From positions 62,001 through 126,000 of the forward strand of contig NZ_JYLM01000009.1 in the NCBI RefSeq assembly GCF_001439815.1: a stretch of DNA of 64,000 nt. The letters run 5' to 3'. A model generated the notes under the pieces. It was not told where the DNA came from and ran no database searches. It saw nothing but the letters and a program-made list of their open reading frames with translations. The translations under genes and the position numbers were made by a program. The stretch is from Pseudomonas orientalis. Lineage in GTDB: Bacteria; Pseudomonadota; Gammaproteobacteria; Pseudomonadales; Pseudomonadaceae. Positions within the stretch are counted from its first letter, which is position 1. Every line of letters starts with the position of its first letter. Shown in pieces: positions 25,505 to 34,451 of this stretch.

Positions 25505-26320
25505 ATGAAGTCGCCGCTACGCTTTGCCCTTAACCGTATGGTCGCACCCAACCTGTCCCTGCCGGACTTCATCCAGCTGGCCGCGTCGCTCAAGTGCGAT
25601 GCCATCGAGATCCGCAATGATCTCAAGGACCGCCAGATCGAATACGGCACGCCCGCCAGCCGTGTGCGCGAGCTGTGCGCGGTACAGGGCATCACGGTGT
25701 TGTCGATCAACGCGCTGTATCCCTTTGACGTGTGGAACGATGAGCGCCGTGCCCAGGCAATCGAGCTTGCCACCTATGCCCGTGAATGTGGCGCCCAGGG
25801 CCTGGTGATGTGCCCGTTCAACGAGCCGGGCGACACGCGCACCGATGCCCAGCGCGCCGCCGGTTTGCGCACGGCCCTGAGCGAAATGGCGCCGATCCTG
25901 CGCGAGTACGGGATCCTCGGTTTCGTCGAGCCCCTGGGCTTCGAAGAATCGGCCCTGCGCCGCAAGCGCGTGGCGGTGGACGCGATCAAGGCCATCGGCG
26001 GCCTGGATGTGTTCCGTGTGGTGCACGACACCTTCCATCATCACTTGGCCAACGAACATGAGTTCTTCCCGGAACTCACTGGCCTGGTGCACATCTCCGG
26101 CGTGGAAGATGCCGACGCGCCGCTCAACGCGATCCGTGACGGCCACCGCGTGCTGGTGGGCGAGGGCGATATCCTCGGCAATGCGGCGCAGATCGACACC
26201 TTGCTCAGCACCGGCTACAGCGGCTACCTGTCGTTCGAGCCGTTTGCGACCAGCGTGCATGAACTGGCGGATATCCAGCAGGCCTTGGGCGCCAGCATTG
26301 CCCACCTGAAAAAAAGTTAA
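25505..26320 (+). CDS. iolI: 2-keto-myo-inositol isomerase-like TIM-barrel protein
   Basis: A 271-residue TIM-barrel protein of the xylose-isomerase-like superfamily. It resembles IolI, which interconverts 2-keto-myo-inositol and 1-keto-D-chiro-inositol and lets cells use other inositol stereoisomers. Conserved metal-site segments include FVEPLGFEESALRR, VHDTFHHHLANE and HISGVEDAD, then the terminal GYLSFEPF. The start has GGAG upstream, 27 bp after iolB. Assignment to IolI rather than IolH or a hydroxypyruvate isomerase rests on the locus. Confidence 0.82.
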   Translation: MKSPLRFALNRMVAPNLSLPDFIQLAASLKCDAIEIRNDLKDRQIEYGTPASRVRELCAVQGITVLSINALYPFDVWNDERRAQAIELATYARECGAQGLVMCPFNEPGDTRTDAQRAAGLRTALSEMAPILREYGILGFVEPLGFEESALRRKRVAVDAIKAIGGLDVFRVVHDTFHHHLANEHEFFPELTGLVHISGVEDADAPLNAIRDGHRVLVGEGDILGNAAQIDTLLSTGYSGYLSFEPFATSVHELADIQQALGASIAHLKKS

Positions 26321-26330
26321 GGGGCGCGAC

Positions 26331-28262
26331 ATGACCACCACCCGACTGACCATGGCCCAGGCCCTGGTGAAGTTCCTGGATAACCAATACATCGAAGTCG
26401 ATGGCGTGCAGAGCAAGTTCGTCGCCGGCGTGTTCACCATTTTCGGTCACGGTAACGTGCTGGGCCTGGGCCAGGCGCTGGAGCAGGACAGCGGCGACCT
26501 GGTGGTGCACCAGGGTCGCAACGAGCAGGGCATGGCCCACGCCGCCATCGGGTTTGCCAAGCAGCACCTGCGCCGCAAGATCTACGCGTGCACCGCCTCG
26601 GTGGGACCCGGCGCGGCGAATATGCTCACCGCCGCGGCCACCGCCACCGCCAACCGCATTCCGTTGCTGCTGCTGCCCGGCGATGTCTACGCCAGCCGCC
26701 AGCCGGACCCGGTGTTGCAGCAGATCGAGCAGTTTCATGACCTGAGCATCAGTACCAACGACGCCTTTCGCTCGGTCAGCAAATACTGGGACCGTATCAA
26801 CCGCCCGGAGCAATTGATGAGCGCGGCGATCCACGCCATGCGTGTGCTTACTGATCCTGCGGAAACCGGCGCGGTCACCCTGGCGCTGCCCCAGGATGTG
26901 CAGGCCGAAGCCTGGGACTATCCGGATTACTTCCTGCAAAAGCGCGTGCACCGCATCGAACGTCGCCCGCCGACGGCGGCAATGCTTGACGACGCATTGG
27001 CTGCCTTCAAGGGCAAGCGCAAACCGCTGATCATCTGCGGCGGCGGAGTGAAGTACTCCGGCGCAAATGCCGCGCTGCAAGCCTTTGCCGAGCGCTTCGA
27101 TATCCCCTTCGCCGAAACCCAGGCGGGCAAGAGCGCGGTGGTGTCCAGTCACCCGCTGAACGTCGGCGGCATTGGCGAGACCGGCTGCCTGGCGGCCAAC
27201 CTGCTGGCGCCCGAGGCGGACCTGATCATCGGCATCGGCACCCGTTATACCGACTTCACCACCTCGTCCAAATCGCTGTTCAAGCACGCCGAGGTGACGT
27301 TTCTCAACCTCAATATCAGCCCGTGCGATGCGTTGAAGCTCGACGGCGTGCAAGTGCTGGGCGATGCCAGGGTCGCCCTGCAAACGCTGGCCGATGCGCT
27401 GGGGGATTACCGCGCCGGCTGGGGCGAACAGGTGCGCGACGCCAAGGCGCAACTGGACGCCGAAGTGGACCGGGTGCATCAGGTTGAATACCTGGGCGAT
27501 GATTTCGTCCCCGAAGTCGATGACCATCTGGACCGCGCGGTACTGCGCGAATTTATCGAACTGACCGGCTCCTGCCTGACCCAGAGTCGCGTGCTCGGCG
27601 TGCTCAACCAGACCCTGGCCGACGACGCCATCATTGTCGCCGCCGCCGGCAGCCTGCCCGGCGATCTGCAGCGCGCCTGGCGCAGCAAGGGCGTGAACAC
27701 CTACCACGTCGAATACGGTTATTCGTGCATGGGCTACGAGATCAACGCTGCCCTCGGCGTCAAGCTGGCCGAACCGGGCAAAGAGGTGTACGCGCTGGTC
27801 GGCGATGGCTCCTACATGATGCTGCATTCGGAACTGGCCACCTCGATCCAGGAGCACCGCAAGATCAATGTGGTGCTGCTCGACAACATGGCCTTCGGTT
27901 GCATCAACAACCTGCAGATCGGCAACGGCATGGACAGCTTCGGCACCGAGTTCCGCTACCGCAACCCCGAGAGCGGCAAGCTCGACGGCGGCCTGGTGCC
28001 GGTGGATTTCGCCATGAGCGCGGCGGCATATGGCTGCAAGACCTACAAGGTCAGCAACGTGGAACAGCTTGAAGCGGCCCTGGCCGATGCACGTACCCAA
28101 ACCGTGTCGACCCTGATCGATATCAAGGTACTGCCCAAGACCATGGTCCACGGCTACCTGTCGTGGTGGCGGGTGGGGGTGGCGCAGGTGTCCACCAGCG
28201 AACGCACGAATGCCGCTGCAAAAAAACTCAATGAACAGCTGGCCAAAGCCCGGCAGTACTAA
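26331..28262 (+). CDS. iolD: 3D-(3,5/4)-trihydroxycyclohexane-1,2-dione hydrolase
   Basis: A thiamine-diphosphate enzyme that opens the inositol-derived ring to 5-deoxy-glucuronate. The product has 643 residues, the usual IolD size, with the three domains of the acetolactate-synthase fold. Seen: the catalytic Glu in RNEQGMAHAAIGFAK, the central domain from about 220, and the ThDP/Mg motif GDGSYMMLHSELATS through LLDNMAFGCINN in the C-terminal domain. It starts 10 bp after iolI and is followed 19 bp later by iolG. Confidence 0.94.
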   Translation: MTTTRLTMAQALVKFLDNQYIEVDGVQSKFVAGVFTIFGHGNVLGLGQALEQDSGDLVVHQGRNEQGMAHAAIGFAKQHLRRKIYACTASVGPGAANMLTAAATATANRIPLLLLPGDVYASRQPDPVLQQIEQFHDLSISTNDAFRSVSKYWDRINRPEQLMSAAIHAMRVLTDPAETGAVTLALPQDVQAEAWDYPDYFLQKRVHRIERRPPTAAMLDDALAAFKGKRKPLIICGGGVKYSGANAALQAFAERFDIPFAETQAGKSAVVSSHPLNVGGIGETGCLAANLLAPEADLIIGIGTRYTDFTTSSKSLFKHAEVTFLNLNISPCDALKLDGVQVLGDARVALQTLADALGDYRAGWGEQVRDAKAQLDAEVDRVHQVEYLGDDFVPEVDDHLDRAVLREFIELTGSCLTQSRVLGVLNQTLADDAIIVAAAGSLPGDLQRAWRSKGVNTYHVEYGYSCMGYEINAALGVKLAEPGKEVYALVGDGSYMMLHSELATSIQEHRKINVVLLDNMAFGCINNLQIGNGMDSFGTEFRYRNPESGKLDGGLVPVDFAMSAAAYGCKTYKVSNVEQLEAALADARTQTVSTLIDIKVLPKTMVHGYLSWWRVGVAQVSTSERTNAAAKKLNEQLAKARQY

Positions 28263-28281
28263 TAACAAGAGGAGTGTGTGT

Positions 28282-29292
28282 ATGTCGTTGAAGCTTGGAG
28301 TGATCGGTACCGGTGCCATCGGCCGTGACCATATTCGTCGTTGCAGCCAGACCCTGCTCAACAGCCAGGTGGTGGCGGTCACCGATATCAACCTTGAACA
28401 GGCCGCCAAGGTGGTGGCTGATTTGAAGCTGGACGCCGAGGTGTACCCGGATGGCCACGCGTTGATCAACTCGCCGCAGGTGCAGGCGGTGCTGGTGACC
28501 TCGTGGGGGCCGAGCCATGAAGAGTTCGTGCTCGCCGCCATCGCGGCCGGTAAACCGGTGTTCTGCGAGAAACCCCTGGCCGTGACCGCCGAAGGCTGCC
28601 GCCGCATCGTCGAAGCCGAAGTGGCGCACGGCAAGCGCCTGGTGCAAGTCGGTTTCATGCGCCCCTATGACGAAGGTTATCGCGCCCTGAAAGCGGTGAT
28701 CAAAAGCGGCCAGATCGGTGAGCCGCTGATGCTGCACTGCGCCCACCGCAACCCGACGGTGGGCGAGAACTACAAGACCGACATGGCGATTACCGACACC
28801 CTGATCCACGAACTGGACGTACTGCGTTGGCTGCTCAACGACGACTACGTCTCGGTGCAGGTGGTGTTCCCGCGCAAGACCAGCAAAGCCCTGGCCCACC
28901 TGCGCGACCCGCAGATCGTATTGCTGGAGACCGTCAAGGGCACGCGTATCGACGTGGAAGTATTCGTCAACTGCCAATACGGCTACGACATTCAGTGCGA
29001 AGTGGTGGGGGAGAGCGGTATCGCCAAGTTGCCGGAGCCTTCGCAGGTGCAACTGCGCAGCGGGGCGAAGTTGTCCAACGCGATTCTGATGGACTGGAAG
29101 GACCGGTTTATCGGCGCCTATGACGTGGAACTGCAAGCGTTCATCGACAGCGTGCGCGCCGGACAAGTGGGCGGGCCGTCGGCCTGGGACGGGTATGCGG
29201 CGGCCGTGGCGGCGGATGCGTGTATTGAAGCGCAGGGCAGTGGGCAGATTGTGCCGGTGAGCCTGCCGGATCGCCCGCACTTCTACGGCTGA
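28282..29292 (+). CDS. iolG: Inositol 2-dehydrogenase
   Basis: Oxidises myo-inositol to 2-keto-myo-inositol with NAD+, the first step of the pathway. The 336-residue protein belongs to the Gfo/Idh/MocA family: a Rossmann motif GVIGTGAIGRDH, the CEKPLAVT catalytic Lys segment, and DTLIHELDVLRWLL with the conserved Asp and His of the active site. ATG 28282 has AGAGGAG upstream. It closes the enzyme block iolEBIDG and is followed by a REPIN. Confidence 0.93.
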   Translation: MSLKLGVIGTGAIGRDHIRRCSQTLLNSQVVAVTDINLEQAAKVVADLKLDAEVYPDGHALINSPQVQAVLVTSWGPSHEEFVLAAIAAGKPVFCEKPLAVTAEGCRRIVEAEVAHGKRLVQVGFMRPYDEGYRALKAVIKSGQIGEPLMLHCAHRNPTVGENYKTDMAITDTLIHELDVLRWLLNDDYVSVQVVFPRKTSKALAHLRDPQIVLLETVKGTRIDVEVFVNCQYGYDIQCEVVGESGIAKLPEPSQVQLRSGAKLSNAILMDWKDRFIGAYDVELQAFIDSVRAGQVGGPSAWDGYAAAVAADACIEAQGSGQIVPVSLPDRPHFYG

Positions 29293-29320
29293 CCCCAAAT
29301 CTGAATTGAAATGCAGTCAG

Positions 29321-29410
29321 TGTGGGAGGGGGCTTGCCCCCTATGGCAGTGTGTCAGTCAGTAAGTCTGTATCTGAACCACCGCCATCGGGGGCAAGCCC
29401 CCTCCCACAT
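29321..29410. repeat. REPIN after iolG
   Basis: A standard doublet with CCCCCTATGG in place of CCCCCGATGG in the left arm. It lies between iolG and the next co-directional dehydrogenase gene. Confidence 0.9.
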
Positions 29411-29445
29411 TTGATTGGGTTTGCACTTCAAAGAAGGAATAAATC

Positions 29446-30474
29446 ATGCGAATCGGACTAGTCGGCTACGGCCACGGAGGGCGCTTCTTTCATGCGCCGC
29501 TGATTGCGACGTTGCCAGGCGCGACCTTTGTCGGCGTCGTCACACGCTCCCCCGAGCGCCGCCAGCAACTGGCAAACGACCACCCTGGCCTTCCGGCCTT
29601 CGACACCATCGGCCAGATCGTCGAAGCCGGCGTCGACGCCCTCGTCATCTCCACCACCCTCAAAGGCCGTCCGGCCCTGGTGCTGGAAGCCATCGAACAC
29701 GGCGTGGCGGTGGTCAGCGACAAGCCCTTCGCCGCCAACGCCGAGCAGGCCCAGGCCTTGATCACCGCCGCTGAACGCCAGGGCACATTGCTCAGCGTCT
29801 ACCAGAACCGCCGCTGGGATTCGGATTACCTGACCCTGCGCAAACTCATCGAGGCCGGTGCCCTGGGTTCCATTACCCGCTTTGAATCCCGCGTCGAACG
29901 CTACAGCCCCCAGGCGGTGGGCAATGCCAGCGGCGGCGGCTGGTTGCGCGACCTCGGCAGCCATCTGGTGGACCAGGCCCTGCAACTGTTCGGACCGGTG
30001 GACCGGGTATTTGCGCAACTGCACTTCACGCCCGAGCATCCCACCCTTGACCACGGCTTTTTCGTGGCGCTGACCCATGCCAACGGCGTGATTTCGCACC
30101 TGTGGGGCAGTGCTTTGCAAAACAGCCAGGCCCCACGCTTTCGCGTCAGTGGCACGCTGGGTTGTTACACCGTCGAAGGGCTGGACGGCCAGGAAGATGC
30201 GCTGATGGCCGGCAAGTCACCGAAAACCGAAGGCGAGCACTGGGGCGCCGAAGAACACCGACGCTGGGGCTGGTTTGAACAGGGGCCGGAGCGGGAACGG
30301 GTGCCGTCGGAAAAGGGCTGCTGGCCTCAGTTCTATCGGCAGTTGCAATGTGCCGTGCAAGGCCAGGGGCCGCTGCCGGTTGATGCCTGTGACGCGCTGG
30401 AAACTACCCGTATATTGGACGCCGCACGCCTGAGCGCCGAGCGCCAGCAAGTGGTTTCGACAAAAATAGAATAA
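29446..30474 (+). CDS. Gfo/Idh/MocA oxidoreductase, IolW/YdgJ-like
   Basis: A 342-residue NAD(P)-dependent oxidoreductase: Rossmann motif GLVGYGHGGRFFHAPLI, catalytic SDKPFA, and the subgroup signature VYQNRRWDSDYLTLRKLI. The last is typical of IolW-type NADPH-dependent scyllo-inositol dehydrogenases and of YdgJ. In this locus it probably interconverts scyllo-inositol and scyllo-inosose, feeding other stereoisomers into IolE. ATG 29446 has GAAGGA upstream. It is separated from iolG by a REPIN and from the importer by an IolR-controlled promoter. Confidence 0.78.
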   Translation: MRIGLVGYGHGGRFFHAPLIATLPGATFVGVVTRSPERRQQLANDHPGLPAFDTIGQIVEAGVDALVISTTLKGRPALVLEAIEHGVAVVSDKPFAANAEQAQALITAAERQGTLLSVYQNRRWDSDYLTLRKLIEAGALGSITRFESRVERYSPQAVGNASGGGWLRDLGSHLVDQALQLFGPVDRVFAQLHFTPEHPTLDHGFFVALTHANGVISHLWGSALQNSQAPRFRVSGTLGCYTVEGLDGQEDALMAGKSPKTEGEHWGAEEHRRWGWFEQGPERERVPSEKGCWPQFYRQLQCAVQGQGPLPVDACDALETTRILDAARLSAERQQVVSTKIE

Positions 30475-30488
30475 AATTCTAAAACAGG

Positions 30489-30517
30489 TTGATATGGAAA
30501 TTATTTTCCAATAAAGT
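30489..30517 (+). promoter_or_regulatory. Promoter with an IolR operator in its spacer
   Basis: TTGATA (30489-30494), a 17-base spacer, then TAAAGT (30512-30517) form a sigma-70-like promoter. The spacer contains TGGAAATTATTTTCCA, an exact GGAA-N6-TTCC site at 30496-30509. A repressor bound there would block polymerase directly. Transcription would start near 30524 and run into the importer genes. Confidence 0.65.
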
Positions 30518-30602
30518 CGTTTCCAGGTTGCATAAAGTACGTCTGGGGCTCGACCCCGGCGACTCAACAAAAACAAGATCAAAAACAACCAGGTACCGTC
30601 AG

Positions 30603-30779
30603 ATGAAAATCTTCAACGCTGTACTGCGAGTTTTACGCCCTGCCCACACGCCACGCGCACTGCCTCGCGCCCGGCCGTTCTACTTCTCCTTCCTCAATGT
30701 GCTGTGCGTCGAAAACCAGGGCGCACTGGTCTGCTGCATTCCCGGCGCTCCGGTGGTGCGCGTGCCTGCCGAACGCTGA
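30603..30779 (+). CDS. Possible 58-residue leader protein ahead of the importer
   Basis: ATG 30603 opens 58 codons ending at TGA 30779, 48 bp before the binding-protein gene. The peptide starts MKIFNAVLRVLRPAHTPRAL and has a Cys-containing hydrophobic middle (VLCVENQGALVCCIPG). The second half has GC-rich third positions like coding sequence, but the ribosome site (CCAGG) is weak and I recognise no family. It could be a real small protein, a regulatory upstream frame or chance. Confidence 0.35.
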   Translation: MKIFNAVLRVLRPAHTPRALPRARPFYFSFLNVLCVENQGALVCCIPGAPVVRVPAER

Positions 30780-30827
30780 TAAACGCAACGTCCATAAAAC
30801 CAACAAGAAAGTGGAGACAGACCGTTC

Positions 30828-31757
30828 ATGAAGACCCCGATCCGTTTTACCGCGCTGGCCCTGTCGATGCTACTCGCCAGCGGCATTGCCGCAGCTGCTG
30901 ACCTCAAGGTGGGGGTGAGCATGTCCGCCTTCGATGACACCTTCCTGACCTACCTGCGCGAAGACATGGACAAGCAGGCCAAGTCCTATCCCAAGGGCGA
31001 CGGCGTGCAGCTGCAGTTCGAAGACGCCCGCGCCGATGTGGTCAAGCAACTGAGCCAGGTCGAGAACTTTATCAGCCAGAAAGTCGACGCCATCATCGTC
31101 AACCCGGTGGACACCGCCTCCACGGCGAACATCATCAAAGCCGCCACCGCCGCGAAAATCCCCTTGGTGTTCGTCAACCGCCGTCCCGACCAGAAAGACT
31201 TGCCCAAGGACGTGGTCGCCGTGACCTCCGATGACGTTGAGGCCGGCAAGCTGCAAATGCAGTACATCGCCGAAAAACTCGGCGGCAAGGGCAAGATCGT
31301 GATCCTGCTGGGCGACCTGGCGAACAACTCCACCACCAACCGCACCAAGGGCGTGAAGGAAGTGCTGGCCAAGTACCCGGACATCAAGATCGAGCAGGAA
31401 CAGACCGGCATCTGGCTGCGCGACAGGGGCATGACCCTGGTCAACGACTGGCTGACCCAGGGCCGCGACTTCAATGCGGTGCTGGCTAACAACGATGAGA
31501 TGGCCATCGGTGCGGCCATGGCCCTGAAATCGGCAGGCAAGAAAGACGTATTGATCGCCGGGGTCGACGGCACGCCGGACGGCCTCAACGCGATCACCAA
31601 GGGCGACATGGCCGCCTCGGCCTTCCAGGACGCCAAGGGCCAGGCCGTGGGCTCGGTGGAAGCGGCGCGCAAGATGGCCAGGCACGAGCCGGTGGAGCAG
31701 AACGTGGTGATCCCGTTCAAGCTCATCACCCCGGACAACGTCAAAGACTTCAAGTAG
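30828..31757 (+). CDS. Inositol/sugar ABC transporter substrate-binding protein
   Basis: A 309-residue periplasmic binding protein of the RbsB/IbpA type (Peripla_BP_4). Residues 1-23 are a signal peptide ending GIAAAA. The mature part begins DLKVGVSMSAFDDTFLTYL, with the ligand-contact segments VNPVDTAST, FVNRRPD and GVDGTPDGLNAI. Its place after the iol enzymes and an IolR site makes myo-inositol the likely ligand, as for Caulobacter IbpA. A strong hairpin follows the stop. Confidence 0.88.
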   Translation: MKTPIRFTALALSMLLASGIAAAADLKVGVSMSAFDDTFLTYLREDMDKQAKSYPKGDGVQLQFEDARADVVKQLSQVENFISQKVDAIIVNPVDTASTANIIKAATAAKIPLVFVNRRPDQKDLPKDVVAVTSDDVEAGKLQMQYIAEKLGGKGKIVILLGDLANNSTTNRTKGVKEVLAKYPDIKIEQEQTGIWLRDRGMTLVNDWLTQGRDFNAVLANNDEMAIGAAMALKSAGKKDVLIAGVDGTPDGLNAITKGDMAASAFQDAKGQAVGSVEAARKMARHEPVEQNVVIPFKLITPDNVKDFK

Positions 31758-31780
31758 CCCTGAACTCACAACCCTAAGCT

Positions 31781-31806
31781 GGCAGGGCGGTCACGGCCGC
31801 CCTGCC
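31781..31806 (+). promoter_or_regulatory. Intercistronic hairpin after the binding-protein gene
   Basis: GGCAGGGCGG and CCGCCCTGCC form a perfect 10-bp GC-rich stem with a six-base loop in the 64-bp gap before the ATPase gene. There is no T-run, so it is not a typical terminator. Such hairpins often stabilise the upstream message and allow more binding protein than ATPase. Confidence 0.6.
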
Positions 31807-31821
31807 GATGGAGTACCTCCT

Positions 31822-33375
31822 ATGCTCGCTCACGCCACTGTCGCGCCGCCGCCGGGTATCCCGCCGCTGGCGCAGGACGAACCCTACCTGCTGGAAATTC
31901 TCAACATCAGCAAAGGCTTTCCCGGCGTCGTGGCCCTGGACAATGTGCAGTTGCGGGTGCGCCCCGGCACGGTGCTGGCGCTGATGGGCGAGAACGGTGC
32001 GGGCAAGTCGACGCTGATGAAAATCATCGCCGGCATCTATCAGCCCGATGCCGGCGAAATCCGCCTGCGGGGCAAGCCGATCACCTTCGAGACGCCGCTG
32101 GCGGCGCAGAAGGCCGGGATTGCGATGATCCACCAGGAACTTAACCTGATGCCGCACATGAGCATCGCCGAAAATATCTGGATCGGCCGCGAGCAGCTCA
32201 ACAGCCTGCACATGGTCAACCACCGCGAAATGCACCGCTGCACCGCCGACCTGCTGGCGCGCCTGCGCATCAACCTCGACCCGGAAGAACAGGTCGGCAA
32301 CCTGAGCATCGCCGAACGGCAGATGGTCGAGATTGCCAAGGCCGTGTCCTACGACTCAGATATCCTGATCATGGATGAACCGACCTCGGCGATTACCGAA
32401 AAGGAAGTCGCGCACCTGTTTTCGATCATTGCCGACCTCAAGTCCCAGGGCAAAGGCATCGTCTACATCACGCACAAGATGAACGAAGTGTTCGCCATCG
32501 CCGATGAAGTGGCGGTGTTTCGCGACGGCCAATACATCGGCCTGCAACGCGCCGACAGCATGAACAGCGACAGCCTGATCTCGATGATGGTCGGCCGCGA
32601 GCTGAGCCAGTTGTTCCCGGTGCGCGAGACGCCGATTGGCGACTTGTTGCTGTCGGTGCGCAATTTAAGCCTGGACGGCGTGTTCAAGGACGTTTCATTC
32701 GACCTGCACGCCGGTGAAATCCTCGGCATTGCCGGGCTGATGGGCTCGGGTCGCACCAACGTGGCGGAAACCATTTTCGGCATCACTCCCAGCAGCAGCG
32801 GGCAGATCACCCTCGACGGCAAACCGGTGCGCATCAGCGATCCGCACATGGCCATCGAGAAGGGCTTTGCACTGTTGACCGAGGACCGCAAGCTCAGTGG
32901 CCTGTTCCCGTGCCTGTCGGTGCTGGAAAACATGGAAATGGCGGTGCTGCCGCACTACTCGGGCAACGGTTTCATCCAGCAGAAAGCTCTGCGCGCCTTG
33001 TGCGAGGACATGTGCAAGAAGCTGCGGGTGAAAACCCCATCGCTGGAACAGTGCATCGATACCCTGTCCGGCGGTAACCAGCAGAAAGCGCTGTTGGCGC
33101 GCTGGCTGATGACCAACCCGCGCCTGTTGATCCTCGATGAGCCGACCCGCGGCATCGACGTGGGCGCCAAGGCCGAGATCTATCGATTGATCGCCTTCCT
33201 CGCCAGCGAAGGCATGGCGGTGATCATGATTTCCTCGGAACTGCCCGAAGTGCTCGGCATGAGCGACCGGGTGATGGTGATGCACGAAGGCGAACTGATG
33301 GGCACCCTGGATCGTGCGGATGCGACCCAGGAAAAAGTCATGCAATTGGCCTCCGGTATGACCGCAGTCCACTGA
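31822..33375 (+). CDS. Sugar ABC transporter ATPase, two-domain (IatA-like)
   Basis: A 517-residue ATPase of the RbsA/MglA type that energises inositol import at the inner membrane. The first domain (about residues 25-260) has Walker A GENGAGKSTL, signature LSIAERQMVEIAK and Walker B ILIMDEPTSAI. The second (about 270-515) has a degenerate Walker A GLMGSGRTNV, LSGGNQQKALLARWL and LDEPTRGIDVGAK, the usual asymmetry in this family. It lies between the binding protein and permease genes. Confidence 0.9.
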   Translation: MLAHATVAPPPGIPPLAQDEPYLLEILNISKGFPGVVALDNVQLRVRPGTVLALMGENGAGKSTLMKIIAGIYQPDAGEIRLRGKPITFETPLAAQKAGIAMIHQELNLMPHMSIAENIWIGREQLNSLHMVNHREMHRCTADLLARLRINLDPEEQVGNLSIAERQMVEIAKAVSYDSDILIMDEPTSAITEKEVAHLFSIIADLKSQGKGIVYITHKMNEVFAIADEVAVFRDGQYIGLQRADSMNSDSLISMMVGRELSQLFPVRETPIGDLLLSVRNLSLDGVFKDVSFDLHAGEILGIAGLMGSGRTNVAETIFGITPSSSGQITLDGKPVRISDPHMAIEKGFALLTEDRKLSGLFPCLSVLENMEMAVLPHYSGNGFIQQKALRALCEDMCKKLRVKTPSLEQCIDTLSGGNQQKALLARWLMTNPRLLILDEPTRGIDVGAKAEIYRLIAFLASEGMAVIMISSELPEVLGMSDRVMVMHEGELMGTLDRADATQEKVMQLASGMTAVH

Positions 33376-33400
33376 CTCCAGAATAAGAAGGTGATGGGTT

Positions 33401-34423
33401 ATGAATGCAATAACAGATAACAAGCCGGCCACGGCACCAGTCAAGCACCGTCGACGCATGCCTACCGAATTGAGCATCTTCCTGGTGCTGATCGGCATCG
33501 GCCTGGTGTTTGAACTGTTCGGCTGGATCGTGCGCGACCAGAGCTTTCTGATGAACTCCCAGCGCCTGGTGCTGATGATTCTGCAGGTGTCGATCATCGG
33601 CCTGCTGGCCATCGGCGTGACCCAGGTGATCATCACGACCGGGATCGACCTGTCGTCCGGCTCGGTGCTGGCGTTGTCTGCGATGATCGCTGCGAGTTTG
33701 GCGCAGACTTCCGATTTTTCCCGGGCGGTGTTTCCGTCCCTGACCGACTTGCCGGTGTGGATCCCGGTGGCGATGGGCCTGGGCGTGGGACTGCTGGCGG
33801 GGGCGATCAACGGCAGTATCATTGCGGTCACCGGTATCCCGCCGTTCATTGCGACCCTGGGCATGATGGTCTCGGCCCGTGGCCTGGCGCGTTACTACAC
33901 CGAAGGCCAGCCGGTGAGCATGCTCTCGGACTCGTACACGGCCATCGGCCACGGCGCGATGCCGGTGATCATCTTCCTGGTGGTGGCGGTGATTTTCCAT
34001 ATCGCCCTGCGTTACACCAAGTACGGCAAATACACCTACGCCATCGGCGGCAACATGCAGGCGGCGCGCACCTCGGGGATCAACGTCAAGCGTCACCTGA
34101 TCATCGTCTACAGCATCGCCGGTCTGCTCGCAGGCCTGGCCGGCGTGGTGGCTTCGGCCCGAGCGGCGACCGGCCAGGCCGGCATGGGCATGTCCTATGA
34201 GCTGGACGCCATTGCGGCTGCAGTGATCGGCGGCACCAGCCTGGCGGGCGGGGTAGGGCGCATCACCGGCACCGTGATCGGCGCGCTGATCCTTGGCGTC
34301 ATGGCCAGCGGGTTTACCTTCGTCGGGGTGGATGCGTATATCCAGGACATCATCAAGGGCCTGATCATCGTGGTGGCGGTGGTGATCGACCAGTACCGCA
34401 ACAAGCGCAAGCTCAAGCGCTGA
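33401..34423 (+). CDS. Sugar ABC transporter permease (IatP-like)
   Basis: A 340-residue inner-membrane permease of the RbsC/BPD_transp_2 family, with about eight to ten hydrophobic segments. Family features are TTGIDLSSGSVLALSAMI near residues 84-101, ITGIPPFIATLGMM-like repeat and the C-terminal AAVIGGTSLAGGVGRITGTV. RbsC-type transporters act as homodimers with one two-domain ATPase. The gene starts 25 bp after the ATPase gene, ends the inositol importer and is followed by a REPIN. Confidence 0.9.
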   Translation: MNAITDNKPATAPVKHRRRMPTELSIFLVLIGIGLVFELFGWIVRDQSFLMNSQRLVLMILQVSIIGLLAIGVTQVIITTGIDLSSGSVLALSAMIAASLAQTSDFSRAVFPSLTDLPVWIPVAMGLGVGLLAGAINGSIIAVTGIPPFIATLGMMVSARGLARYYTEGQPVSMLSDSYTAIGHGAMPVIIFLVVAVIFHIALRYTKYGKYTYAIGGNMQAARTSGINVKRHLIIVYSIAGLLAGLAGVVASARAATGQAGMGMSYELDAIAAAVIGGTSLAGGVGRITGTVIGALILGVMASGFTFVGVDAYIQDIIKGLIIVVAVVIDQYRNKRKLKR

Positions 34424-34451
34424 GCCTATTTCAAGGACAACATCCATCAAA

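Larger units (their letters stand above)
30475..30827. other. Control region and leader of the inositol importer
   Basis: This 353-bp gap contains a sigma-70-like promoter whose spacer is an IolR palindrome (30489-30517), followed by a leader of about 300 bases that includes a possible 58-codon gene (30603-30779). The importer binding protein starts at 30828 with GGAGA upstream. Confidence 0.55.

Noticed and set aside
26205..28658. An 817-codon minus-strand open frame across iolD
   Set aside because: Composition is that of an antisense shadow, and iolD on the plus strand has full ThDP-enzyme motifs.
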